Virus record (IMG/VR): IMGVR_UViG_3300042430_002095
Coordinates: 1 to 35,045 of that record
Direction: 5' to 3' (one strand)
Source of the DNA: a virus
Length of the DNA: 35,045 bases
In this document: positions 19,273-26,728 of the stretch, one piece after another
Layout: every line of letters starts with the position of its first letter
Numbering within the stretch: the stretch's first letter is position 1
The notes under the pieces: generated by a model
Database searches by the model: none
What the model was told of the DNA's origin: nothing
The model's input: only the letters and a program-made list of their open reading frames with translations
Made by a program: the position numbers and the translations under genes

Positions 19273-19301
19273 AAACCCCACCCTCACCGGTGGGGTTTCT
19301 T
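19273..19301 (+). terminator. Rho-independent terminator
   Basis: AAACCCCACC/GGTGGGGTTT (19273-19282/19289-19298) around CTCACC. Confidence 0.82.
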
Positions 19302-19315
19302 ATTCTAATATACAC

Positions 19316-19325
19316 CATATTTATT
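19316..19325 (+). promoter_or_regulatory. TATTTAT box (candidate late promoter)
   Basis: CATATTTATT, 3 nt before the ATG at 19329. Confidence 0.58.
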
Positions 19326-19328
19326 AAT

Positions 19329-19661
19329 ATGAAACCATTTGAAAAATTTTTAAATAGTAGCGTTGGTTTACAACGATTAAGTGAATTATATCTTGAAATT
19401 AGACAATATTTTCAATCTCAAGGATGGAGTGAAAAAGATTTAGAAAAACCACCGTATTACGAAAATCGTTTAATGAAATTATATCATAATTTTGGTGATG
19501 AACAAAAAGCTTTATTTCAACAGGTAAAAGACTTAGGTTTTGATGTAGATTGGAATGACTTCACTAGTTATTTAACACCTATATTACAAAACATAAACGA
19601 ACTAACACCACTAAGCGATGGGGATTACGAGAGAGGAAATCAAGGGGACGAAGATTATTAA
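19329..19661 (+). CDS. hypothetical helical protein
   Basis: Start at the ATG of 19329 (MKPFEKFLNSS), immediately after a TATTTAT box; the open frame upstream overlaps a terminator and is rejected. The 110-residue protein is mostly helical (LQRLSELYLEIRQYFQSQGW), with an acidic C-terminus (LSDGDYERGNQGDEDY). The first residues recall T4 internal-protein leaders (MKTYQEFI) but no (I/L)xE site follows. Its 3' end overlaps the KTSC gene by 44 nt. Confidence 0.65.
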   Translation: MKPFEKFLNSSVGLQRLSELYLEIRQYFQSQGWSEKDLEKPPYYENRLMKLYHNFGDEQKALFQQVKDLGFDVDWNDFTSYLTPILQNINELTPLSDGDYERGNQGDEDY

Positions 19662-19860
19662 TGAAATTAAATCGTCAAACATTAAAAGAACAGAATACGA
19701 TACTGAAACAAAAAAATTAGTTGTTGAATTTAACAATGGATTGAAGTATGAGTATGATGAAGTTCCACACCAAACATACACTAAATTTAGGGCTGCAGAA
19801 TCCCAAGGAAAATTTTTTGTAACAGAAATATCAAAAGCCTACAAGTATAAGAAAGCGTAG
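19618..19860 (+). CDS. KTSC-domain protein
   Basis: An 80-residue protein in which residues 17-78 match the KTSC domain: SSNIKRTEYD, LVVEFNNGLKYEYDEVP, then FRAAESQGKFFVTEISKAYK. The family is named for a Lys-Thr-Ser-Cys-type C-terminus in part of its members and occurs in phages and bacteria, sometimes fused to lysyl-tRNA synthetase-like or phage head proteins; function unknown. The first 16 residues overlap the previous gene in another frame. An internal start is possible but no ATG is available near the domain. Confidence 0.75.
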   Translation: MGITREEIKGTKIINEIKSSNIKRTEYDTETKKLVVEFNNGLKYEYDEVPHQTYTKFRAAESQGKFFVTEISKAYKYKKA

Positions 19861-19868
19861 TATTTATA
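19859..19868 (+). promoter_or_regulatory. TATTTAT box (candidate late promoter)
   Basis: AGTATTTATA, 3 nt before the ATG at 19872, overlapping the previous stop codon. Confidence 0.55.
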
Positions 19869-19871
19869 ATA

Positions 19872-20603
19872 ATGAGTAAATTCCAACAAATACTTAATAG
19901 TTTTTCTATTAAAGAAACCCTTAACCCAAAAGTATGGGAAAATCCGGATAACCCGAAGAAGGCGACTATGATTCCTAAGGTTAAAGAAGCCCTTGAGCGT
20001 ATCGCCGAAGAGTTTGTAGATTATTTGGGTGATAATGTATTTGTTGAAGATGTCGTTCTAACCGGTTCATTATCAAATTTTAATTGGTCTGAATTTTCAG
20101 ATTTTGATTTACATGTTATTGTGGATATGGATGAATACGGAGACGAGGATGAATTATACAAAGAACTTTTCAATTTAAAAAAACAACTTTTTAATATAAA
20201 TCATAACATTAAAATCTTTGGTTATGATGTGGAATTATATGCTCAAGACGCCGAAGAACCCCATATTAGTTCAGGAGTATACTCTATTATGAATAATGAA
20301 TGGATTAATGTTCCAAAAAAAACAAATTTAGAAATAAATAAAAAAGCTCTTGAAGATAAAATCAAAAATTGGACTGAGAAAATTGATACTTCCGTTGAGA
20401 ATGGGGACATTAAAATTCTTGAATCAATTAAAGATAAATTAAAAAAATATCGTCAATCAGGATTGGATGATGGCGGAGAACTATCTTACGAAAATTTAGT
20501 GTTTAAATACCTAAGAAGGTCAGGACATGTTAAAAAATTATTCGATTCGATTAATAAAGGGACAGATAAAAAACTATCTATTGAAAGAAAAATTGAGGAT
20601 TAG
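19872..20603 (+). CDS. nucleotidyltransferase-fold protein
   Basis: A 243-residue protein. Residues 61-85 hold the nucleotidyltransferase signature: LTGS (63-66), then SDFDLHV with Asp77 and Asp79 as metal ligands, and a third acidic site in YDVELY (Asp119, Glu121). A helical C-terminal half (150-243) follows, with EKIDTSVENGDIK and a basic end. Substrates of this superfamily vary widely (tRNA CCA addition, antibiotic modification, AMPylation, (p)ppApp), and nothing here chooses between them. N-terminal MSKFQQILNSFSIKETLNPK is amphipathic. The gene is in the late-type group, so it may be carried in the virion; that is inference. Confidence 0.75.
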   Translation: MSKFQQILNSFSIKETLNPKVWENPDNPKKATMIPKVKEALERIAEEFVDYLGDNVFVEDVVLTGSLSNFNWSEFSDFDLHVIVDMDEYGDEDELYKELFNLKKQLFNINHNIKIFGYDVELYAQDAEEPHISSGVYSIMNNEWINVPKKTNLEINKKALEDKIKNWTEKIDTSVENGDIKILESIKDKLKKYRQSGLDDGGELSYENLVFKYLRRSGHVKKLFDSINKGTDKKLSIERKIED

Positions 20604-20634
20604 GTACTAAATTTTCAATAATTGTTAATATTCA

Positions 20635-20644
20635 TATATTTATA
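20635..20644 (+). promoter_or_regulatory. TATTTAT box (candidate late promoter)
   Basis: TATATTTATA, 12 nt before the ATG at 20657. Confidence 0.5.
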
Positions 20645-20656
20645 AATAAAAAAAAA

Positions 20657-20863
20657 ATGGCGGAAATTAGTGTTAATTCTCAATATGAGTACTCAGTTGG
20701 TATATTAGGTAATTTTAGTGGCGGGTCTATTAATGTTGGAGGGCCAGCAAATGGAGTTGCACCACATCCAGTTGCTATGTCGACATCAACAGGTCTTACA
20801 GGGAATACCGTAACCGATTTGAGTGCAATCGCTCTTGGAGGTTTTAACGGACTAAATAATTAA
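20657..20863 (+). CDS. small Gly/Ser/Asn-rich protein
   Basis: A 68-residue protein low in charge and rich in Gly, Ser, Asn and Val (GNFSGGSINVGGPANGV; STGLTGNTVTDLSAIALGGF), with no Cys and no clear membrane span. The composition suits a small structural or decoration protein, but no family is recognised. It follows a TATTTAT box and precedes a run of acidic putative structural genes. Confidence 0.6.
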   Translation: MAEISVNSQYEYSVGILGNFSGGSINVGGPANGVAPHPVAMSTSTGLTGNTVTDLSAIALGGFNGLNN

Positions 20864-20886
20864 AAACAAAAACAAATTAATATACG

Positions 20887-22395
20887 ATGGGAAATTTAAA
20901 ACCAATTGGTAGTGAAAAACTAACAGGGGACCAAAAACTAAAAAGAATAATGGAAATTGCTCGTTTTAACGAAGTAATACCAAACCGTATAAATGAAACT
21001 GCGAAATCAGAATATTCTATTGGTCTTGCAGATGGTAATAAATATGAAATTGTTAAAGAGAGACAAGGGTATATTATTAAAAAAACAATTTCAGAATCTG
21101 AAACTGATTATATTGAGCCGATGAAAAATAGAAAATACTATTCTTCATATTCTCAAGCATTCAAAAGGTTAAATCTTGTTGCGGGTGAGTTAAATCGACT
21201 TAATGAAAATGAAGAAGGTTTGTCTCTTTATGGTGAACAAAAAAAATTCACCTTGAAAACCCCAAAACCTCAAATGGATATGCCGTCACCTGCTGAAACC
21301 CCTTCTGCACCACCATCGGTTCCGACACCGGAATTACCTCCATCCCCAATGGATGATATAGGTATGGAAGATGATATGGGTATGGAAGATGATATGGGTA
21401 TAGACACTGAAATCGATACTAATGTTGATACGGATATTGAAGATGAGGGTGGTTCTAACGGACAAGTAACTTTTAAAACAATCCAAAAGTTAACAGGTAA
21501 ATTAACTCAAAAAATCAGAACATTAGAAAGTGAGGAAGGTTTGACTTCTGAGAATATTAAATATGTTATCAATATGGTACTATCTTCATTTGATTTAAGT
21601 GAATTAAGTGAAGAAGATAGAGAAGATATTTTATCTAAATTTGAAGATGAAACTGAAGATTTAGGTGGAGATGACATGGATGGTGAGGATTTCACTGATG
21701 ATAGTGAAGTTGAAGATATTCAATCTGACATGGACATTCCAATGGAAGGTGAATTGGATGAGTTTTTCTATGATGGTGTTGATATAAATTCTGATGAAAT
21801 AAGTGAACCATATACTCGTAAGTCAAGTAAAGGCAATAAATTTGGTTCATTTGATGATGAGAATTGGTATGACAATGATGATGTTAACTATAGTGGTGAT
21901 TTTGACTTTGATTATGATGAAGAAGAAGTTCATGATTTTCCTTCATTTAAAGAAAAACACGGTGATACTAGATGGTTTGGAAATGGAGACCAAGGTGAAA
22001 AATGGTTTAATAGATATAAACAATTATCAGGGGGAAAACCATTCAAAGTTAGAACTAAAAAACCTAGTTTAGGTAATGGGGCAATCTTTGATAGTATCTT
22101 TGGAGAATCCAAAGTAGATAAAGTATTGTCAAGATATTTTGAAGTTTCTAAAAAAGAAATTGTTGAAAATAGACAGAAAACTGCATCGAAAAAAACAAAA
22201 TCAATTACTGATGTTAGAAGACAAATGAAATCGGTTATTAAATTAACAGAAACTATTGAACAAGAATTAGCTTCTCAAAAATTTTTAGAAGAAAATTCAT
22301 CAGCTAAAATTATTGGGAAAACAAACAAAAATAATTTAATTTTTGAAAATAAAGGAAAAGAAATTAAAATCACACCTGAAGGGTTATTATCATGA
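20887..22395 (+). CDS. long acidic protein with Pro-rich linker, putative structural
   Basis: A 502-residue protein. The N-terminal 115 residues are a mixed domain (YSIGLADGNKYEIVKERQGY). A Pro-rich linker (126-155, SPAETPSAPPSVPTPELPPS) leads to the acidic repeats GMEDDMG twice. A helical segment (195-240) is followed by a second very acidic stretch (245-360), and the C-terminal 100 residues are basic and helical. No known domain. Alternating acidic and helical parts resemble phage scaffold or head-core proteins, but this is compositional evidence only. The stop overlaps the start of the 22392 gene (ATGA). Confidence 0.7.
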   Translation: MGNLKPIGSEKLTGDQKLKRIMEIARFNEVIPNRINETAKSEYSIGLADGNKYEIVKERQGYIIKKTISESETDYIEPMKNRKYYSSYSQAFKRLNLVAGELNRLNENEEGLSLYGEQKKFTLKTPKPQMDMPSPAETPSAPPSVPTPELPPSPMDDIGMEDDMGMEDDMGIDTEIDTNVDTDIEDEGGSNGQVTFKTIQKLTGKLTQKIRTLESEEGLTSENIKYVINMVLSSFDLSELSEEDREDILSKFEDETEDLGGDDMDGEDFTDDSEVEDIQSDMDIPMEGELDEFFYDGVDINSDEISEPYTRKSSKGNKFGSFDDENWYDNDDVNYSGDFDFDYDEEEVHDFPSFKEKHGDTRWFGNGDQGEKWFNRYKQLSGGKPFKVRTKKPSLGNGAIFDSIFGESKVDKVLSRYFEVSKKEIVENRQKTASKKTKSITDVRRQMKSVIKLTETIEQELASQKFLEENSSAKIIGKTNKNNLIFENKGKEIKITPEGLLS

Positions 22396-22787
22396 GCTAT
22401 TTGATTTACGTAAATGGTTTAGGTCCTAATTATAAAGGAGACAATCTTTACGAATTCATATTTTCTAATAATTTGGATGTGTGGGGCGAATCGTGGGACA
22501 ATCGTCCATCTAATGGATACCCTCAACCACCTGATTTAAAATATATTAAAAAAGTAGGAGTTTTGAGAGATACTGATGTAAAATTGGAATTGATTCAAAA
22601 CTCCGATTTTTTTTCCATAACAGATGCAATGGATGATGTTATCGCATTAGCCTGGGAATCGGACGATGATAATATCAAAAAAAGAATGGTATTTAGATTC
22701 GGAACTCCGGAACAAGAAATAAAAGACAAACTTTATGAAAAAGATTTGTTATTAGAATTTGAAAAGAAAGTTATTTATGAAAATTAA
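22392..22787 (+). CDS. hypothetical protein
   Basis: A 131-residue protein beginning MSYLIYVNGLGPNYKGDNLY, beta-rich in the first half with several Trp (FSNNLDVWGESWDNRP), then helical and acidic. No known domain. Coupled by overlap to both neighbours (ATGA at the start, 11 nt at the end), so probably made in proportion to them as part of the head or neck gene set. Confidence 0.65.
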   Translation: MSYLIYVNGLGPNYKGDNLYEFIFSNNLDVWGESWDNRPSNGYPQPPDLKYIKKVGVLRDTDVKLELIQNSDFFSITDAMDDVIALAWESDDDNIKKRMVFRFGTPEQEIKDKLYEKDLLLEFEKKVIYEN

Positions 22788-23613
22788 TACGAAAGCATTA
22801 GAGCTTATTGAAAAAGGACTATCGTCAAAAACTGTCAGTAATTTAACTGAATCTCAAATTAATGTGTTACACAGTAAGCTTGTGAATGAACAAGTAGTTC
22901 AAAAACAAACTACAAAATACGAGATAGGACCTCAAGGGGGGAGCTTACCTTCAGCACCTAAAGGTTACGCTGTTAAAACAGACCCTGTCACTAAAAAAAC
23001 AATTGCGGTTGCAGCGGAAGGGGAAATTGAAGAAGATGAAACTCTTAATGTCACTAAAGACCCTGATGCGACCGACGATGGAATGGGTATTTTTGAAACT
23101 GAAAAAACAGGAAAATCAAACCCATGGGCTATTTGTCATGCACAAGTTGGTCCAAAAAAAACAAGAAAATTTGAAAGATGTGTACAATCTGTAAAAAAAC
23201 AGTTGGGGGAAGGAAAAAATGTTGTATCTTTGTTCCTTGAAAATGAAATTATGAAAATAGTAGAGAGAAATTTACCTCCAAGAATTACTAAAGGTGAACT
23301 TGTTAAATATCTTACAGAGGCCGAAACGGCACCTGCACCAACAAGAGTGAAACCGACAACAAAACCGGGAACAAGACCAAGTCATCCGGGTAAAAATCCA
23401 AACCCTGGTGTTAATCCAGCCCCAAAAGCTAAAGGAGATACTGAAGTTGCACCAACAAGAGTGAAACCGACAACAAAACCGGGAACAAGACCAAGTCATC
23501 CGGGTAAAAATCCAAACCCTGGTGTTAATCCAGCCCCAAAGGCTAATAGACCTTCTCCGGAAGAAGCTAAAGATAAAATCATGGATGTAATTATGCAAAT
23601 CTTAGAAAAATAA
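22777..23613 (+). CDS. hypothetical protein with a 38-residue Pro-rich tandem repeat
   Basis: Start at the ATG of 22777 (MKINTKALELIEKGLSS). 278 residues. The N-terminal helix contains NLTESQINVL. A central motif NPWAICHAQVGPKKTRKFER (about 122-141) followed by CVQSVKKQ has two Cys. The C-terminal third contains two near-identical Pro/Lys-rich repeats (starting APTRVKPTTKPGTRPSHPGK) and ends with a short helix. The repeats are encoded by DNA copies that are almost identical, so the duplication is recent. The long Pro-rich arm suggests an extended linker or tail-like spacer; function unknown. Confidence 0.68.
   Translation: MKINTKALELIEKGLSSKTVSNLTESQINVLHSKLVNEQVVQKQTTKYEIGPQGGSLPSAPKGYAVKTDPVTKKTIAVAAEGEIEEDETLNVTKDPDATDDGMGIFETEKTGKSNPWAICHAQVGPKKTRKFERCVQSVKKQLGEGKNVVSLFLENEIMKIVERNLPPRITKGELVKYLTEAETAPAPTRVKPTTKPGTRPSHPGKNPNPGVNPAPKAKGDTEVAPTRVKPTTKPGTRPSHPGKNPNPGVNPAPKANRPSPEEAKDKIMDVIMQILEK
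23334..23545 (+). repeat. 98-bp direct repeat, two copies, period 114 bp
   Basis: Copies at 23334-23431 and 23448-23545 differ at one position (AAAAGCTA against AAAGGCTA). They are in frame and encode the Pro-rich repeat of the 22777 gene. Confidence 0.9.
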
Positions 23614-23615
23614 TA

Positions 23616-24917
23616 ATGGCAAAGAAAATTAAAGAACAATTAGATTACGGGAATAGACCTGAAAGAATGGACCCAAATTTGGAAAGAAAACTTGCAAGTC
23701 CTGAGGGGTTATACGCTCAGAATCCTGCAATGAAAAAGAAAGAAGGTGATGTTCAAAGATTAATTAGTAATCGTTTCCAAAAAGTTGCGGAAAAATTAAG
23801 TGAAGTTACAGGTATTGAAAATTTAAGTTCTCAACAAACTCAAGGTATGATATACCAAGAAATGATGAGAAAATTACCAAACATCATGAGAATTGAGGCC
23901 GCTCATAGAGACGAGTTAGAACAATTGGCTATTGATGCATCTTTAGAAGAATCTGAAGTTCCTGATGATTGGTATAAAATTGAAGCTTATTTAAATCGAG
24001 AACCAATAGATACTTCAAACTTTAGAATGAAACCTGAAGAGGAAGAGGAGGATGAAGAAGAAAAAGAAGAAGGAATTGAAATCCCATCTTTTGAGGTTGA
24101 GGATTTAACTAAGGATGAAATTTTTGAATTAGAAAAACATAAAAGAAATATCATCAACGCAATTATTCAAGGTGCCGCAAAGAAAGGACATTATATGTTC
24201 CAAAAACCGGATATTAAGGCAAGACTTGATGAAATTGACCCATCTCTTTATAGAGATTATTTAGGGATTATGGCAATTAATGACTTCCTATATTTTAGTA
24301 TGGAACAAATGATTGAAATGATGAGTCAAACAGGTCAAGGAGTTGCAGGTAAAGTTGAGTTAGGTAGTAATGATGATGAAGATGGTGAAGAAGGAGAAGA
24401 AGGGGAAGAAACTCCTGATACTGTAATCAAAGCATTTGGTATGATTTTCCCTATTTTATGTCATGAAATTATTAAAGGTTTAGAAGAAGCCAAAGGTAGA
24501 CATGGATTACCAAAAGACCCTGAAATGGCTCAAAAAGTTATGGGACAAACAGATGTATTGAGTAATGAACCAATGCAACTAAGAATCGGTCCTGAAATTG
24601 TTGAACGAATTAGGTTTGCTTTACCTGATGATATATACGAACCTGAAAATAAAGGTTTGATAAACTGGTTTCATACTGTTTTATACCAAATTGAAGCTCA
24701 AGAATTTTTAGACATTATTGGAAATGCAATCTCTGAAGACTCTTCAAAAGTATCAAAAGCAACTTCAAGATTTAAAGAAATCATGAAAGAGGCTATTAAA
24801 ATGAAAGAAGAGTTTGAAAACTACAAAGAAGAAGAAGGGATTGAATCTGATGACGAAGATGACGACGATGGATTAGATGATTTCTTGGGTAGTTTAGGTA
24901 TATCGAGACCTAAATAA
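23616..24917 (+). CDS. hypothetical head-cluster protein upstream of terminase
   Basis: A 433-residue, mostly helical protein with three acidic low-complexity stretches: about 145-165 (EEEEEDEEEKEEG), 247-264 and 410-422 (SDDEDDDDG). Helical blocks between them (NIINAIIQGAAKKGHYMFQK; FGMIFPILCHEIIKGLEEAK) lack catalytic motifs. The position directly before the terminase large subunit is where many phages place the small terminase, but size and composition do not match a small terminase. A structural or packaging-accessory role is therefore only inferred from context. It begins 2 nt after the previous stop. Confidence 0.7.
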   Translation: MAKKIKEQLDYGNRPERMDPNLERKLASPEGLYAQNPAMKKKEGDVQRLISNRFQKVAEKLSEVTGIENLSSQQTQGMIYQEMMRKLPNIMRIEAAHRDELEQLAIDASLEESEVPDDWYKIEAYLNREPIDTSNFRMKPEEEEEDEEEKEEGIEIPSFEVEDLTKDEIFELEKHKRNIINAIIQGAAKKGHYMFQKPDIKARLDEIDPSLYRDYLGIMAINDFLYFSMEQMIEMMSQTGQGVAGKVELGSNDDEDGEEGEEGEETPDTVIKAFGMIFPILCHEIIKGLEEAKGRHGLPKDPEMAQKVMGQTDVLSNEPMQLRIGPEIVERIRFALPDDIYEPENKGLINWFHTVLYQIEAQEFLDIIGNAISEDSSKVSKATSRFKEIMKEAIKMKEEFENYKEEEGIESDDEDDDDGLDDFLGSLGISRPK

Positions 24918-24931
24918 CCAAAAAACAACTC

Positions 24932-26689
24932 TTGAATAAAGAACAATTAATTATTGAAGTAACGAAGTGCATGAGGAATACTCCCTACGCACTTCGTACT
25001 TATTTACAGACATACGATAATACGGTCTCAAAATACGTACCGTTAGACCTATTCCCCGACCAAATTACACTTATTGAGGATTATGATAATCACAATGAAA
25101 ATGTTGCACTAAAGTATCGACAAGCGGGTGTATCGACCGTAACTGCCGCTTGGGCATCAAAAAAATTGGCCTTTGCAAAAAAAACTAAACCTGAAAAAAT
25201 ATTAATCATTGCCAACAAGTTAGATACTGCGGTGGAGATGGCTAATAAAGTTAGAGGGTTTACTGAACAATGGCCCGCGTGGGTTGGTGTTGGATTCTCT
25301 CAAGAAAAAAATGCTCAACGTCACTTTAAACTAACTAATGGATGTGAAGTTAAAGCAGTTGCAACCTCTCGAGATGCTCTTAGGGGTTATACCCCAACTA
25401 TTCTGATATTTGATGAGGCGGCTTATATTGAGGCGGATGGAGATTTTTGGGCTGCTTGTATGGCATCCTTATCCACAGGGGGTAAGGTTATAGTTGTTTC
25501 CACACCTAACGGATACGACCCAATCTACTATGAAATTTATGACCAATCACTTAGAGGTATGAATGACTTCAAAGTGACTGAAATGTTTTGGCATCGTGAC
25601 CCACGATATACAAAAGATTTATATATGGTGAAAACAAATGACTTAGTCCATTTCTTATTAAATCGTGAAGAATATAATCTTGATGAGGTTGTAATTAACC
25701 TATCAACGCCTAACCCATTTGAAAGAGACCATTCAATAGTGACAAACTATATAGAACAAGGGTATAAACCATGTTCATCATGGTTTGAAGGGATGGTTAA
25801 GAAATTAAAATATGATAGACGTAAAGTTGCACAAGAGTTAGAATGTAACTTTTTAGGTTCCGGAGATAATGTATTTGATTCGGATATGATGCAAGATATT
25901 TCTAAAAACCAAGTTAAAGACCCGCAGGCTAAAATGATGGGTGGAGGTCTTTGGATATGGAAAGAACCGGAAAATGGTCATAAATATGTAATGGGTGTTG
26001 ATGTATCTCGAGGAGATTCCGAAGATTTCTCAAGTATTGAAATAATTGATTTTGACGCCCGTGAACAAGTATTGGAATATGTTGGAAAAATTCCACCAGA
26101 TGTATTGGCAGAAATAGCTTATAAATGGGGAACCATGTATAGCGCCTTTTGTGTTGTTGATTTAACTGGTGGTATGGGAGTTGCAACCGCAAGAAAACTC
26201 CAAGAAATGAATTACCAAGGTGGATTATATGTTGATGGTGTTGATATGACCAATAAATGGAAATACGACCCAAAAATAAATGAAAAAATCCCGGGAATTA
26301 ACTTTAACTCAAAAAGGGTTCAAATTATAGCCTCGTTTGAAGAAGCGATGAGACATAAGTTTAGAATTTATTCGAGTCGTTTGTATAATGAAATGAACAC
26401 ATTTGTTTATATTAATGGACGACCTGACCACCAAAAAATGCATCACGATGATTGTATAATGAGTATTGCTATGGCAATATATGTTGCTGAGAAATCATTC
26501 CAATCACTAGAAAAAGTTACTAATCACACAAGAGCAATGTTAAACTCTTGGTCGACAGCTGTGACTGAAAATAAAAACTCCTCAGAATTCTTTAACCCGA
26601 TGGTGCCTCAAATGGGTAGACAACATCCAATGAATCAGGGGTCAACGAGAGAAGACTATCAAAAATACGGGTGGTTATTTGGCGGGTAA
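24932..26689 (+). CDS. terL: terminase large subunit (T4 gp17-like)
   Basis: 585 residues counted from a TTG at 24932; the ATG at 24971 is the alternative and would lose 13 residues. ATPase domain: a deviant Walker A KYRQAGVST at 61-69 (Lys at the front, Val where T4 has Lys), Walker B ILIFDEAAYIE (157-167), coupling motif STPNG (190-194). Nuclease domain: GVDVSRGDSEDFSS (355-368, Asp357), VVDLTGG (Asp410) and HHDD (504-507), the acidic triad of RNase H-like terminase nucleases. It cuts and pumps DNA into the prohead through the portal encoded next. No intein or insertion is seen in this gene. Confidence 0.95.
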   Translation: MNKEQLIIEVTKCMRNTPYALRTYLQTYDNTVSKYVPLDLFPDQITLIEDYDNHNENVALKYRQAGVSTVTAAWASKKLAFAKKTKPEKILIIANKLDTAVEMANKVRGFTEQWPAWVGVGFSQEKNAQRHFKLTNGCEVKAVATSRDALRGYTPTILIFDEAAYIEADGDFWAACMASLSTGGKVIVVSTPNGYDPIYYEIYDQSLRGMNDFKVTEMFWHRDPRYTKDLYMVKTNDLVHFLLNREEYNLDEVVINLSTPNPFERDHSIVTNYIEQGYKPCSSWFEGMVKKLKYDRRKVAQELECNFLGSGDNVFDSDMMQDISKNQVKDPQAKMMGGGLWIWKEPENGHKYVMGVDVSRGDSEDFSSIEIIDFDAREQVLEYVGKIPPDVLAEIAYKWGTMYSAFCVVDLTGGMGVATARKLQEMNYQGGLYVDGVDMTNKWKYDPKINEKIPGINFNSKRVQIIASFEEAMRHKFRIYSSRLYNEMNTFVYINGRPDHQKMHHDDCIMSIAMAIYVAEKSFQSLEKVTNHTRAMLNSWSTAVTENKNSSEFFNPMVPQMGRQHPMNQGSTREDYQKYGWLFGG

Positions 26690-26690
26690 T

Positions 26691-26700
26691 ACTATTTATA
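26691..26700 (+). promoter_or_regulatory. TATTTAT box (candidate late promoter)
   Basis: ACTATTTATA, 28 nt before the portal ATG; GAGGAAAT at 26706-26713 might serve as a Shine-Dalgarno sequence but is 15 nt from the start. Confidence 0.45.
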
Positions 26701-26728
26701 TTACTGAGGAAATAAGTAAATTTAAATC

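Noticed and set aside
23334-23545. CRISPR-like repeat
   Set aside because: Only two long copies, in frame with a protein-coding gene and with a 16-bp gap; no array.
23272-23598. Minus-strand open frame opposite the Pro-rich repeat, and similar antisense frames opposite the terminase, capsid and acidic genes
   Set aside because: They arise from the biased composition of the plus-strand genes and show no start signals.
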